A DNA stretch of 64,000 bases from Sphingopyxis lindanitolerans (GTDB lineage Bacteria > Pseudomonadota > Alphaproteobacteria > Sphingomonadales > Sphingomonadaceae), in the NCBI RefSeq assembly GCF_002993885.1, contig NZ_CM009578.1:3925569-3989568 (forward strand), written 5' to 3'. Position numbers and translations under genes: made by a program. Positions 1-8,438 of this stretch are shown here, one piece after another. Every line of letters starts with the position of its first letter. Within the stretch, counting starts at the first letter, position 1. A model generated the notes under the pieces. That model ran no database searches. It saw nothing but the letters and a program-made list of their open reading frames with translations, and had not been told where the DNA came from.

Positions 1-1
1 T

Positions 2-235
2 TGCGAGGGCACCGACTCCCGGGGCCGCACGACGCCTCCGAACGATCCCGATTGGGACATGTTGATGGCGACAGCGCGCGTGGCGAAGCAGGACCCCGCC
101 AGATGGATCGGAATGCGCGCGATCTACGGAAACCTTGCGGACGACCCCGCGTTCGTCGCCGCGTTCGCGGAGGCGCTGCATCTCGTCTGGGACGAAGGCG
201 TGGGCGCGGCCATCGCGCACTACGTCGAAGGCTGA
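2..235 (+). CDS. Mannitol dehydrogenase family protein, C-terminal part (cut by window edge)
   Basis: The frame is open from base 2 and ends with TGA at 233-235, giving 77 residues. The pattern matches the C-terminal helical domain of the mannitol 2-dehydrogenase/fructuronate reductase family: an acidic DPDW segment, then AIYGNLADDPAFVAAFAEAL and a Trp-Asp-Glu-Gly stretch before the end. These enzymes interconvert a polyol or hexuronate and its keto form with NAD. A fructokinase-like ROK gene lies 1.7 kb downstream on the same strand, which fits mannitol-to-fructose-6-phosphate metabolism, but that link is inference. The NAD-binding domain lies outside the window, so the substrate cannot be assigned. 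Confidence 0.75.
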   Translation, partial: CEGTDSRGRTTPPNDPDWDMLMATARVAKQDPARWIGMRAIYGNLADDPAFVAAFAEALHLVWDEGVGAAIAHYVEG

Positions 236-318
236 CCGATGCTATGCGCGCCCTCGGAGATCGACGATGATTAGACGCCGCCGAACACGTCCACGATGAG
301 CAGAGCGAGCATTGCCTT

Positions 319-1878
319 ATGACGGGATATCCGGCCAGCCGCCGCACCCTTCTTCGCGCCGGTGGACACGCCGTGCTGTTCGCCGCGCTGGCGCGCACGC
401 CCGCGCTCGCCGCGCCGAAATTCCTCGACGATCCGTTCGCTCTCGGCGTCGCCTCGGGCGACCCGGTGCCCGACGGTTTCGTCATCTGGACCCGCCTCGC
501 GCCGAAACCACTCGAACTCCATGGCGGCATGCCCGCCGAGGCGGTGCCGGTAGGCTGGGACGTCGCCGAGGACGAGGCGTTCCACAGGATCGTGCGGACC
601 GGCAAGGCGCTGGCGCGGCCCGAACTCGCGCATTCGGTTCATGTCGAGGTCGAGGGCCTGCGCAGCCAGCGCCGCTACTGGTATCGCTTCTTCGTCGACG
701 GAATTCCGAGCGACACCGGCACCGTCCGCACAGCGCCCGCCGCCGGAGCGGCGCTGGACCAGTTGCGGATAGCGGTCGCCGGCTGTCAGCACTACGAACG
801 CGGGCTCTTCACCGCATGGCGCCATATCAGCCAGGAAGCTGACCTCGATCTCGTCTATCACTACGGCGACTATATCTACGAGGGAAAGCCCGCCGGCCCG
901 GCGGCCGCCGCCAAAGCGCCCCTCGTGCGCCACCACAACAGCGACAGGCTCTACAGTCTCGATGATTATCGGCAGCGTTACGCGCTCTACAAGGTCGATC
1001 CCGATCTCAGGGCCGCACACGCCGCCGCGGCGTTCGTGTCGACGTTCGACGATCATGAAGTGGAGAATAACTGGGCGGGCGATCTCGATGACGGCAGCAC
1101 GCCCCGCGAAGTCTTCCTGCTCCGCCGCGCCGCCGCGATGCAGGCATGGTACGAGCATATGCCCGTCCGGATGAACCAATTCCCTTATGGCGGATCGCCG
1201 CGGACATATCACCGGCTCGATTTCGGCCGCCTCCTGCGCCTTCACGTCCTCGACAAGCGCAGCTACCGCAGCATCCGTCTTTGCGAAAAACCGGGCGACG
1301 GCAACTGCGTCAACACGCGAGACAAGCCCGACACGATGCTGGGCCATGCGCAGGAACGCTGGCTAGGCGAAGGTCTGACGCCCGCTTTCTCCTGGAATAT
1401 GCTGGGACTCGGCGGTCTCGTCATGCCGTTCGACCGGTCGGCGCAGAAAATTCCCTCGAACGGCTACGACAACTGGACGGGCTATCCCGACGCACGCGAG
1501 CGGTTGGTCAGGATGATCGAGAAGCGCGGCAAGAATGTCGTGATCGCCGGGGGCGACAGCCACATGTTCTTCATCGGCAACCTGCCGTCGCGTAGCGGGG
1601 ATCTCGAGAGCCCGCCGATCGCGCCCGAGTTCCACGGAACGTCGGTCAGCTCGATCAGCACCAACGGGCTTCCCATCGGCCCCGATCCGCGCGCGGCGAC
1701 CAACCCGCATATTTCGATGATCCATGATCAGCGCGGCTATCTGTTGTTCGACGTCGAACCCAAGATCTGGCACGCTAATCTGCGCGTTGTCGACCAGGTG
1801 TTCACCCCAGGCGGCCGCGTCAGCACGCTGGCGCGCTACGTCGTGGAGCCCGGCAGGCCGGAAGCGGTCAGGGCTTGA
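319..1878 (+). CDS. phoD: PhoD-type alkaline phosphatase, Tat-exported
   Basis: A 519-residue protein whose N-terminus carries a twin-arginine signal (SRRTLLRAGG) followed by an Ala-rich hydrophobic stretch and an ALAA cleavage site, so export to the periplasm is expected. PhoD features follow: the N-terminal fibronectin-like segment (FALGVASGDPVPDGFVIWTR), HYGDYIYEG near residue 190, FDDHEVENNW near 245 and AGGDSHMFF near 410, which carry the metal ligands of the family. PhoD enzymes hydrolyse phosphodiesters and monoesters with Ca/Fe. Length is normal for the family. The gene sits between the polyol dehydrogenase and the sugar kinase; no Pho box was searched for systematically. Confidence 0.93.
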   Translation: MTGYPASRRTLLRAGGHAVLFAALARTPALAAPKFLDDPFALGVASGDPVPDGFVIWTRLAPKPLELHGGMPAEAVPVGWDVAEDEAFHRIVRTGKALARPELAHSVHVEVEGLRSQRRYWYRFFVDGIPSDTGTVRTAPAAGAALDQLRIAVAGCQHYERGLFTAWRHISQEADLDLVYHYGDYIYEGKPAGPAAAAKAPLVRHHNSDRLYSLDDYRQRYALYKVDPDLRAAHAAAAFVSTFDDHEVENNWAGDLDDGSTPREVFLLRRAAAMQAWYEHMPVRMNQFPYGGSPRTYHRLDFGRLLRLHVLDKRSYRSIRLCEKPGDGNCVNTRDKPDTMLGHAQERWLGEGLTPAFSWNMLGLGGLVMPFDRSAQKIPSNGYDNWTGYPDARERLVRMIEKRGKNVVIAGGDSHMFFIGNLPSRSGDLESPPIAPEFHGTSVSSISTNGLPIGPDPRAATNPHISMIHDQRGYLLFDVEPKIWHANLRVVDQVFTPGGRVSTLARYVVEPGRPEAVRA

Positions 1879-1930
1879 TCGCCGCCCAGGGCGGACCGCA
1901 TTTTTCGTCACCACAGGCTCGGAAGTTCCC

Positions 1931-2830
1931 ATGACATATTCTCCATTGATCGCCGGTCTCGAACTGGGCGGCACCAAATGCGTCGCCATTCTGGGGACCG
2001 GGCCCGACGATGTTCGGGCCTGCGAAACGGTGCCGACCACCGATCCCGCGACGACCTTGGCTGCGCTGGAAAAGATACTCGACGGCTGGCGCTTCGATGC
2101 GCTCGGTATCGCCTCCTTCGGTCCGCTCGATCTCGATCCGCGCAGCCCGGATTATGGCTCCATCAGCGTGACCCCCAAGCCCGGTTGGGCCGGGACCGAT
2201 CTCACGCGCCGGGTCGCCGCGCGCTACGGCAAGCCACTGGCTATCCAGACCGACGTGGTCGGCGCAGCGCTTGCCGAGCAACGCTGGGGCGCTGCGCGGG
2301 AATTATCGAGCCATTGCTATATCACGGTGGGCACCGGCGTTGGCGTCGGACTGATCTCGGGCAGCCGGCCGGTGCAGGGCATGGCGCATGGCGAGGCGGG
2401 GCATATGCGCGTGCGTCGCGCGCCCGGCGACGATTTTGTCGGCTGCTGTCCGTTTCACGGCGATTGCGTCGAGGGACTGATCTCGGGGCCGGCGCTCGCC
2501 AAGCGGTTCGGCCGACCGGCGAGCGAGCTTCCCGACGGGGGCGATGAATGGGATTTGTTTGTCCACGATCTCGCCGGGCTGCTGCATAATCTGGCCGTCA
2601 CCGCGGCGCCCGAGCGGATCGCGATCGGCGGCGGCGTGCTGGCCTCACGCGAACGGCTGTTTCCCAAGCTGCGCGCGGCACTCGCCGCGAGTATCGCCGC
2701 CTACGGATCGCTCGCCCCTTATGCTGAGCAGCTCGACTGCCGCCTCGGCCCGCCTGGACTGGGGACGATGGCTGGTCCCTTAGGCGCGCTCGCGGTGGGG
2801 CTCGGCGCTTTGGACAAAGTGGGCGGATAG
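1931..2830 (+). CDS. ROK family sugar kinase, fructokinase-like
   Basis: 299 residues from ATG 1931. The frame is open upstream to 1724, but that part runs inside phoD and has no ROK similarity, so the ATG before the conserved N-terminus was chosen. LELGGTKC near residues 9-16 is the ATP phosphate-binding loop. The middle holds the ROK zinc site: GEAGHMRV supplies the His, and GCCPFHGDCVEG near 168-180 supplies the Cys residues in the form typical of fructokinases (CPFHGDC) rather than glucokinases. The predicted reaction is ATP-dependent phosphorylation of fructose or a related hexose in the cytoplasm. The partial mannitol dehydrogenase upstream fits this. ScrK/Mak-like specificity is inferred from the zinc motif only. 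Confidence 0.88.
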   Translation: MTYSPLIAGLELGGTKCVAILGTGPDDVRACETVPTTDPATTLAALEKILDGWRFDALGIASFGPLDLDPRSPDYGSISVTPKPGWAGTDLTRRVAARYGKPLAIQTDVVGAALAEQRWGAARELSSHCYITVGTGVGVGLISGSRPVQGMAHGEAGHMRVRRAPGDDFVGCCPFHGDCVEGLISGPALAKRFGRPASELPDGGDEWDLFVHDLAGLLHNLAVTAAPERIAIGGGVLASRERLFPKLRAALAASIAAYGSLAPYAEQLDCRLGPPGLGTMAGPLGALAVGLGALDKVGG

Positions 2831-2858
2831 CACGACCGCAAACCTCCTGTGCCCCTCC

Positions 2859-2897
2859 ACCACCCTTTGGGTGGTCCCCCTCCCCCGGTGGGGGAGG
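2859..2897. terminator. Double hairpin after the ROK kinase
   Basis: Two adjacent palindromes lie just after the kinase stop: ACCACCC-TTT-GGGTGGT at 2859-2875 and CCTCCCCC-GGT-GGGGGAGG at 2879-2897. The second is followed by TCGCTTTTG. They could end transcription of the kinase. They also resemble the C/G-rich dispersed palindromes at 52.0-52.1 kb, so a repeat-family origin is possible. Confidence 0.5.
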
Positions 2898-2979
2898 TCG
2901 CTTTTGTCCGCAATTGATGTCGTGGACGGCTCTCCATCCCCCTGCAGTATGCTTTGCGGGTCGAACTGGAAGGAGAGCC

Positions 2980-3818
2980 ATGATGGAGAAGATTGCGACG
3001 ATCGGGTTGGATATCGCGAAGTCGGTGTTCCAGGTCCACGGTGTTGATGCCTCGGGAGAGGTGGTGGTGCGCAAGCGCTTGAGCCGAGCGCGGGTGATTC
3101 CATTCTTCGCGAAGCTGCCGCGGTGCCTTGTCGGTATCGAGGCGTGCAACACCTCGCATCACTGGGCCCGCGAGCTGATCTCTTTGGGTCACGACGTCGG
3201 CTGATGCCGGCCGAGTATGTGAAGCCCTATGTAAAGCGCGGCAAGAACGACGCTGCCGACGCCGAGGCGATCTGCGAGGCGGTGACGCGGCCGACAATGC
3301 GGTTCGTTGCGGTGAAGACGCCGGAGCAGCAGAGCGTGATGATGCTTCACCGGGTTCGGCTGATGCTCAACCGCCAGCGCACCCAGCTATCGAACGCGAT
3401 GCAGGCGCATATGTCGGAGTTCGGGATCGTGGCGCCGGTCGGACGCATGGGCCTTGAGCGCCTGCTCGCGATCATCGCCGATGCCGATGACGAGAGCATC
3501 CCTGCAGATGCCCGTATCTGCCTGGAGATGCTCGGCGCACAGCTCGCGGTCGTGAAGGAACAGATCCTCGAGAACGATCGCCGCATCCGCGCGAGCGCCC
3601 GCGAGACGGAAGTCGGGCGGCGGCTGATGGAGATACCGGGTGTCGGGCCGCTGCTGGCGAGCGCCTTCGTTGCCAGCGTCGCCGACGCGCGCATGTTCAA
3701 GACGGGCCGCCGCCTCGCTGCGTGGATCGGCCTCGTGCCTCGGCAGAACTCCAGCGGTGGCAAGGAGCGGCTCATCGGCGCATTCCTCTCCCTTATTGGG
3801 GTTGCTATTTGGAAGTAG
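2980..3818 (+). pseudogene. IS110 family transposase, frameshifted and 3'-truncated
   Basis: Starts at ATG 2980 behind an AGGAG at 2971. The first frame (IATIGLDIAKSVFQVHG, the DEDD-type N-terminal domain) runs to a TGA at 3202-3204. The remainder continues one frame over as LMPAEYVKPYVKRGKNDAAD, so a single base is missing near 3198. The second frame holds the transposase_20 core (EIPGVGPLLASAF, AAWIGLVPRQNSSGGKERL) and then stops resembling IS110 near 3772, about 40 codons before the expected conserved C-terminus (GDRYLRxLL). Both a frameshift and a 3' deletion make it inactive. It sits at the left edge of a stretch of broken genes and may have taken part in the rearrangements. Confidence 0.9.
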
Positions 3819-4018
3819 CCCCGCGTCGTGGTGGATGCGGCCGCTTTGCGCCGCATCCAAGTCGTAGCTGGCGGCGAGACGGCCGCCCGAAACCTGTCGT
3901 TTGCACATGTGCACGGCGCCGGCATGGGTACCGACCGCTCAAGCCCGAGCGATAAGGATCGCGCCGATCTGGAAAGTTCTTGCACCCAGGCCCGCGTCGC
4001 TGCGGACCGCAACGACCC
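3819..4018. other. Unassigned 200-bp stretch after the IS110 remnant
   Basis: No protein family can be read in any frame here. It contains one perfect 9-bp stem, GGATGCGGC/GCCGCATCC at 3833-3858, with an 8-nt loop. The sequence that replaces the missing IS110 3' end may be part of another lost element, but I cannot identify it. Confidence 0.3.
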
Positions 4019-4318
4019 TCAATCTGGGCGCGGCGCGGAACGGGCGAGCTGCGCGAGCGGAACGCATTTTTCTCTTTTCACAAATTCGGTGCGGTCCGCC
4101 TCAGATGGCAGCAGGTAGAGGATGTGAAGCGGGAGGTTCGCGCCTGACACGTGAATCTCGCCCTTGAGCTGCGACAGCGCGCCGCCGCCCGGACCCACGA
4201 TCAGGATGTCGATGTCCTCGCCGATCCGGAGCAGGATAGAGCCGAACATATAGGATTCAAATTGTTGGGGCGATCCGCAGCTATCGAGCAGTAGAGCGGC
4301 GATCTCCGGGGCGGTCAT
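4019..4318 (-). CDS. Small nucleotidyltransferase-like protein
   Basis: 99 residues, ATG at 4318 on the minus strand. The core MFGSILLRIGEDIDILIVGP matches the minimal nucleotidyltransferase signature, with a GS loop followed by the D-x-D metal pair (EDIDILI). A segment with LPLHILYLLPSEAD follows, as seen in stand-alone nucleotidyltransferase-domain proteins. The family transfers nucleotides to proteins or small molecules, and some members are MNT antitoxins paired with HEPN toxins; no HEPN gene is visible beside it. Its start lies right at the broken 5' end of the adjacent FAA hydrolase fragment, so its own promoter or N-terminus may have been altered. Its reading is coherent while the overlapping longer minus frame upstream is only an antisense shadow. 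Confidence 0.6.
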   Translation of the reverse strand: MTAPEIAALLLDSCGSPQQFESYMFGSILLRIGEDIDILIVGPGGGALSQLKGEIHVSGANLPLHILYLLPSEADRTEFVKREKCVPLAQLARSAPRPD

Positions 4319-4345
4319 CAGGCTGATTTCAGATACTCCTTCAGG

Positions 4346-5279
4346 TCTTATGCCGACGCGGGCCAGATCGTCCCGACGATGCAGGCTGCGCTCGACAATT
4401 GGGCTTATGCCGCTCCCCGCCTCGCGGCGCTGGCCGAGGATCTCAACCATGACGCGATCCCGAAGGACCGCTTTCACGAACATGATGCCGCGTCGCCGCT
4501 GCCGCGTGCTTATCAGTGGGCCGACGGCAGCGCTTATATGAACCATGTCGCGCCGGTGCGGCAGGCGCGCGGCGCCGACATGCCCGACAGTTTCTGGCAC
4601 GATCCGCTCATGTACCAGGGCGGCAGCGATGCCTTCCTGGCTCCGCGCGACCCGATCCCGCTCGGCGACCCCGCGTGGGGCTGTGACATGGAGGCCGAAG
4701 TGGTCGTCGTGACGGGGGACGTGCCCAAGGGTATCGATGCCGCTGCCGCGCGCGAGACGATCCTGCTCGTCGGGCTGACCAATGACGTGTCGCTGCGCGG
4801 GCTGATCCCTGCGGAACTCGCGAAGGGCTTCGGTTTCTTTCAGTCGAAGCCGTCGAGCGCCATGTCGCCGGTGTTCGTGACGCCCGAGGCGCTTGGTGAT
4901 CGCTGGAAGGACGGCAAGCTGCACGGCCTTGTCGGTAGACCTGAACGGCCAGCCGCTTGGGCGCGCCGACGCGGGCGTCGACATGACGTTCGATTTCGGC
5001 GCGCTGATCGCCCATGCGGCAAAGACACGCGATCTGGGCGCCTGCACGATCATCGGGTTCGGCACGGTCTCGAACCGCGATACCGACGGCGCTCCGGGCA
5101 AGTCGATCGCTGCGGGCGGTTTGGGCTATAGCTGCCCGGCAGAAGTCCGGACGGTCGAAACGATCCAGCGGGGCGAACCCAAGACGCCGTTCATGCAAAA
5201 GGGCGATACGGTTCGCATCTGGATGGACGATGATCGACATCACAACATCTTCGGCGCGATCGAACAGAGCGTAGCCTGA
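4346..5279 (+). pseudogene. Fumarylacetoacetate hydrolase family, 5'-truncated and frameshifted
   Basis: Similarity starts abruptly near 4346 (YADAGQIVPTMQAALDNW), so the first 25 or so residues of a typical 330-residue FAH protein are missing. The first frame runs through the catalytic fold (WGCDMEAEVVVVTGDVPKG, GLTNDVSLRGLIP, SSAMSPVFVTPE) and breaks near 4930. The rest (VDLNGQPLGRADAGVDMTF, RTVETIQRGEPKTPFM, the TPFMQKGDTVRIW tail) is in the next frame and ends at 5277-5279. FAH enzymes hydrolyse C-C bonds of fumarylacetoacetate or acylpyruvates at the end of aromatic degradation. It is unlikely to be functional given both lesions. Confidence 0.88.
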
Positions 5280-5572
5280 CAGGAGGAGAGGGCGGAATTG
5301 CGTCCATCCTCGATCATTTCTGGCGTTGCCGATATTGGGAGCGAATATGCCGCCGGACATTGCGTCGCTCCGCGAACAAGCCGCCGGGCCAGGCTTGGCG
5401 TGAAGAGCATTGTGGATGAACATGATCAACGCTGCGGTCGTCTTGGCGGGCAAGCTGCCGGCCACCACAGTGGTCGTCGCACACGCTGAAGCATCTCACC
5501 ATATAGGCGTTGACATTATGATATTATGGACGAATTGTCACATGCATTGCCGCCCCGTCAGGGCGAGGGAGG
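5280..5572. other. Gap without a recognisable gene
   Basis: No frame gives a recognisable protein. Short open frames exist on both strands, but they overlap each other and lack start signals or family motifs. Local AT content rises around 5510-5540 (TTGACATTATGATATTATGG), which could be a promoter for the broken peptidase gene that follows. Confidence 0.3.
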
Positions 5573-6230
5573 GTGTTTCATGAAGTGGTCGTCAAAACGC
5601 GTAGCCAGCCGGAAGTCTCGTTCAAGGTGCGGCCGCATAAACTCTCGCGCCGTGATGTGTACAATGCCGTGATGTGTACAATATTGGCGGCAAGCGTCCT
5701 CTCGACGACGCCAACGGAGTCTTGGGCGCTGAATCCTGGAACCGCGGACCCCGGTGCGCCCGATCAGTTCACTTGGCTCGCGAAGGCGCGAGATCCAAAG
5801 GCCCTCGAGTGGGCGGCCGAGCAGTCTGAAAAGACGATGGAACGCCTGACTTCCAGCCCTGAATATCCCAAGATCGTGGCCGAAATCCAGGAAGCGCGAT
5901 CGGCGAGTTCGCCTACACCGAGCTTTTATCTGCTCGAAGACAAGATCGTCCGCTTTGTACGCAATAACGAGCATAAGGCTGGTGCCTTCTACGTTGCGCC
6001 GCGCTCCGCGTTTGCCGATAGGGCTCGTGCTGGACGTGGACGCTCTTAACGTCCGCGAGAACAAGCGCTATGAGGTCGTGTTCCTGAACCTCAACGTTCA
6101 ATGTTTGCCGCAGAACGATCGATGCCTCATCCCCTTTGGCGATGGAGGTTCCTCTTTCGTCGAATATCGCGAATTCGATTTTTCGACGGGACAATTCGTT
6201 GAGGGCGGGTTTCACAGTCCACCAATCTGA
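5573..6230 (+). pseudogene. Prolyl oligopeptidase (S9A), N-terminal fragment with frameshift
   Basis: The first frame encodes a possible signal segment (MCTILAASVLSTTPTESWAL) and then the start of the S9A propeller domain: WLAKARDPKALEWAAEQSEK and YLLEDKIVRFVRNNEHKAG. Near 6005 the reading shifts frame and continues with LVLDVDALNVRENKRYEVVF, RCLIPFGDGGSS and EYREFDFSTGQFVEGGF, which is the next part of the same family. It ends abruptly at 6228-6230, where a different gene fragment is joined. The hydrolase domain with the Ser-Asp-His triad (about 450 residues) is absent. A 17-bp tandem duplication lies in its 5' part (5649-5682). Clearly non-functional. Confidence 0.82.
5649..5682. repeat. 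17-bp perfect tandem duplication
   Basis: GCCGTGATGTGTACAAT occurs twice head to tail (5649-5665 and 5666-5682). Since 17 is not a multiple of three, the duplication shifts the frame inside the 5' part of the prolyl oligopeptidase remnant. It looks like replication slippage. Confidence 0.9.
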
Positions 6231-6555
6231 TTGCAGCGGGGCTCGGCCTCGGACCGGGCCGCGGGGTCGTGAGCGATTCGCTCCATTATGACGGTGCGCT
6301 GGTGCTTTACGGCGAGCTCGCAAAACGCGGCATGCCACTCAAGGTGCTCGCTCCGCGCAATCACAAGATAGATTATGATGAGCTCGACAAGGCGATCACA
6401 TCCGACACCAAGCTTGTCGCGGTTTCGCATGTCTCGAGTTGGACAGGGTTCAAGCACGACTTGAAGCGCGTGTGTGAGATCGCGCATGCCAAGGGCGCTC
6501 TCGTTTATGCCGATGTCATCCAGTCGGTGGGCGCAATCCCGTTGGACGTGAAGGA
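6212..6555 (+). pseudogene. Class V aminotransferase / cysteine-desulfurase-like, internal fragment
   Basis: An internal piece of a PLP-dependent class V aminotransferase is readable from about 6218 (STNLIAAGLGLGPG) through VVSDSLHYDGALVLYGEL and DTKLVAVSHVSSWTGFKHDL to VYADVIQSVGAIPLDV. It has neither N-terminus nor the downstream Lys-containing cofactor segment (expected GTYKW). The left end is fused to the prolyl oligopeptidase remnant. The right end joins the Rieske oxygenase remnant near 6555, in another frame. Only deletion can explain a mid-gene piece bounded on both sides by other mid-gene pieces. Confidence 0.82.
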
Positions 6556-7158
6556 GAGGCGCTGTATGACCTGCCCGACCTTGGCTTCCCCGACGAGGAA
6601 CTCGCCTTCCACAGCGATATCCCGCATCTCGATCTGCTGGCCGACCCCTGGGTGTTCATGTGCAACACCACCGACTTCAATCACATCAATATTGTCCACG
6701 GTATCGAGATCGAGGGTGATGCGACAGACGACATAAACTGGCATGAGTTCGGCTATAACTACGATCTGAAAGGCAGCTTCCGCGAGACGGGTGCGGCGAT
6801 CGAGTACAAGGTCGGCATCCACGGCACGAATATCTTCTACCAGATGGGCAGCGTGAACGGGCGCTGGTTCGCATTCCTCTATCCGTGCGGCATTCACCGG
6901 CCCGGTACCCTGCGAAGCTATTTCGTGATCGCGACCCAGAAGTCGGACGGCACGCCGGAGGATGACAAGCGCGTGCAAGAGACGCTGGAGTTCGCACAGG
7001 CGCTCGAAATCGCGGTGGTGGACCAAGACGTCGAGATCTTGAACACGATCCGCTTCACGCGCGGCATGTTCACGCGCAGCGACAAGGCGCTGAGCCGCTT
7101 CGTCGATTATTTGAAGACCTTCCCGCGCGCCCACCCGGGCGCCGACTATATCCGCTGA
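6553..7158 (+). pseudogene. Rieske-type oxygenase alpha subunit, C-terminal half
   Basis: Frame 1 is open from 6550 and reads GEALYDLPDLGFPDEELAF, VFMCNTTDFNHINIVHGIEI, YPCGIHRPGTLRSYFVIATQ and LDYLKTFPRAHPGADYI-like sequence to a TGA at 7156-7158. The HxxH iron ligand region survives (NHINIVHG). The Rieske [2Fe-2S] domain (CxH...CxxH) and the first part of the catalytic domain are missing, replaced by the aminotransferase fragment. The family hydroxylates aromatic or alicyclic substrates using an electron-transfer chain. An internal ATG (6652) could start a short peptide, but it would lack the cluster domain and be inactive. Confidence 0.85.
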
Positions 7159-7168
7159 GGAGAGAGCC

Positions 7169-7603
7169 ATGTTGTGGGTCGAAATCGCACGGCGGATCGA
7201 GGCGCCCGCCGATAAGGTCTGGCAATTCACCGGCGATTTCGCCGGTACCGTCCTGACACGCGGCTATGTCGCGCGGGTCGAGACGACTGGCAAGGGCATC
7301 GGTGCGCTCCGCACCTATCATCTCGATCCGGCAATCGGCGGCGGGGCGGTCGTCGAACGGCTCGTCGAGCTCGACGATGTCGAACGCGTCATCACCTATG
7401 ACATGGTCGACTATGGCCCGCTGCCCTGGGCCGATTATGGCGGGCGGATCCAAGTGACACCAGCGGGCCCCGACGCGTGCATCTTCGTCATCCGTACCCA
7501 TTTCTTCCCGCTCGATTCCGAAAAGGGCGAGGAACTTCGCGGCCTTTCGCGCAGCAATATCGAGATGTACATCGCCAATCTCGAAGCCGCTCTCGGCCTC
7601 TGA
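7169..7603 (+). CDS. SRPBCC-fold protein (polyketide cyclase/START-like)
   Basis: An intact 144-residue protein, ATG 7169 preceded by GAGGAGAG with good spacing and only 10 bp after the Rieske fragment, so the two were once one operon. IEAPADKVWQFTGDFAG at the N-terminus and IDLxPxxxGG-type strands (HLDPAIGGGAVVERLVELDD) are the usual helix-grip signature. The fold binds hydrophobic ligands; family members act as cyclases, ligand carriers or stress proteins. It has survived while its neighbours were broken, so it is either recently orphaned or still useful. No specific reaction can be assigned. Confidence 0.8.
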   Translation: MLWVEIARRIEAPADKVWQFTGDFAGTVLTRGYVARVETTGKGIGALRTYHLDPAIGGGAVVERLVELDDVERVITYDMVDYGPLPWADYGGRIQVTPAGPDACIFVIRTHFFPLDSEKGEELRGLSRSNIEMYIANLEAALGL

Positions 7604-7621
7604 CCCGTCGTTGAGAGATGA

Positions 7622-7852
7622 CGATGTGCTGGTTTCCCGGCCGGTCTGGCCAGGCCCGCAGCGGCGGCGCGCGGCGGGCTTGTCAGCTCGCATGATTGCG
7701 ATCTCGCGATCATCGGCGGCGGAATCGTCGGCCTGACCGCGGCGGAGCTCGCGAGCCGCCTAAGCTTGCGCGTCATTTTGGCCGAGGCGGGTGCCATCGG
7801 CAGCGGCGTATTGGCGCAACGTGCTAGGTGTCCTGCCGATCTTGTGGATTAG
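7622..7852 (+). pseudogene. FAD-dependent oxidoreductase, N-terminal fragment
   Basis: Frame 2 reads CDLAIIGGGIVGLTAAELAS then LRVILAEAGAIGSG, the GxGxxG dinucleotide-binding motif and second strand of the DadA/GlpD-type FAD oxidoreductases, and hits a stop at 7850-7852 right after. More than 300 residues of the expected enzyme are missing. No proper start codon precedes the motif within a plausible distance. Another truncated gene in the same scar region. Confidence 0.75.
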
Positions 7853-8438
7853 CGTCGAAAGTGGGACTCCGACAAATTCGAGAACGATCTAAAAACAAAC
7901 GGCAATATATGCTGCGCCTTTGAATCAATCGGCGCGACTAGGACCTCTCGACCCTCAATATTATGCTTTTTGTTCAAGGCCATATAGCGACTATCCAAGG
8001 GGCCCCGCTTTCGACGCCGGTTCACAAGCCCGCCGGAATTGCACACTATTTGCTGGTAGAATATCGCGAGACCCGGCGCAGCGGACCGCTCGAACGATTG
8101 ACCAGGAGGACGGCTGGAGAGCGCCGTGAGAGGCAGCGGGATTGAACTGCAGATTATCGACAGGAAATGCTGACGGGGCTTAGAATCGGCTTTTGAAATG
8201 CGATTGAAAGATCGGTCCCAGTCGCAGGGCGATGATATTTCCTTCCGCGCGATAGAACGCAGCGAATTTATTTTGTGGGGATGGATGTGGGGTCAATTTG
8301 ATGACCGTCCTAAAAATCATCTAAATTCAACGCTTTAGATGCTATAATTGGCTCCCCGACGACGGTGGTGACGAGTACCTGTGGTCGGAAGACCTTGAAA
8401 AACCACAGAAACATAGGCGTACTCCAGCGAAGGTTGCT
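7853..8438. other. Gap of about 590 bp without a recognisable gene
   Basis: I find no recognisable protein family in any frame. The stretch is visibly more AT-rich than the flanking core genes, especially around 8150-8340, which fits DNA of foreign origin. Short open frames on both strands (for example 7849-8046 minus) overlap with no motif or ribosome-binding site to favour either. Confidence 0.3.

Noticed and set aside
271-1347. A 358-codon minus-strand frame opposite phoD
   Set aside because: phoD has complete catalytic motifs and a Tat signal; the antisense frame has none.
2980-3818. Programmed -1 frameshifting of the IS110 transposase
   Set aside because: IS110 transposases are single-frame proteins, there is no slippery heptamer at the break near 3198, and the 3' end is also missing. 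Decay is the simpler explanation.
5280-5572. A possible peptide frame (MNMINAAVVLAGKLPATTVVV) between the FAH and prolyl oligopeptidase remnants
   Set aside because: It runs into the next pseudogene frame with no family match. Probably part of yet another fragment, but not identifiable.
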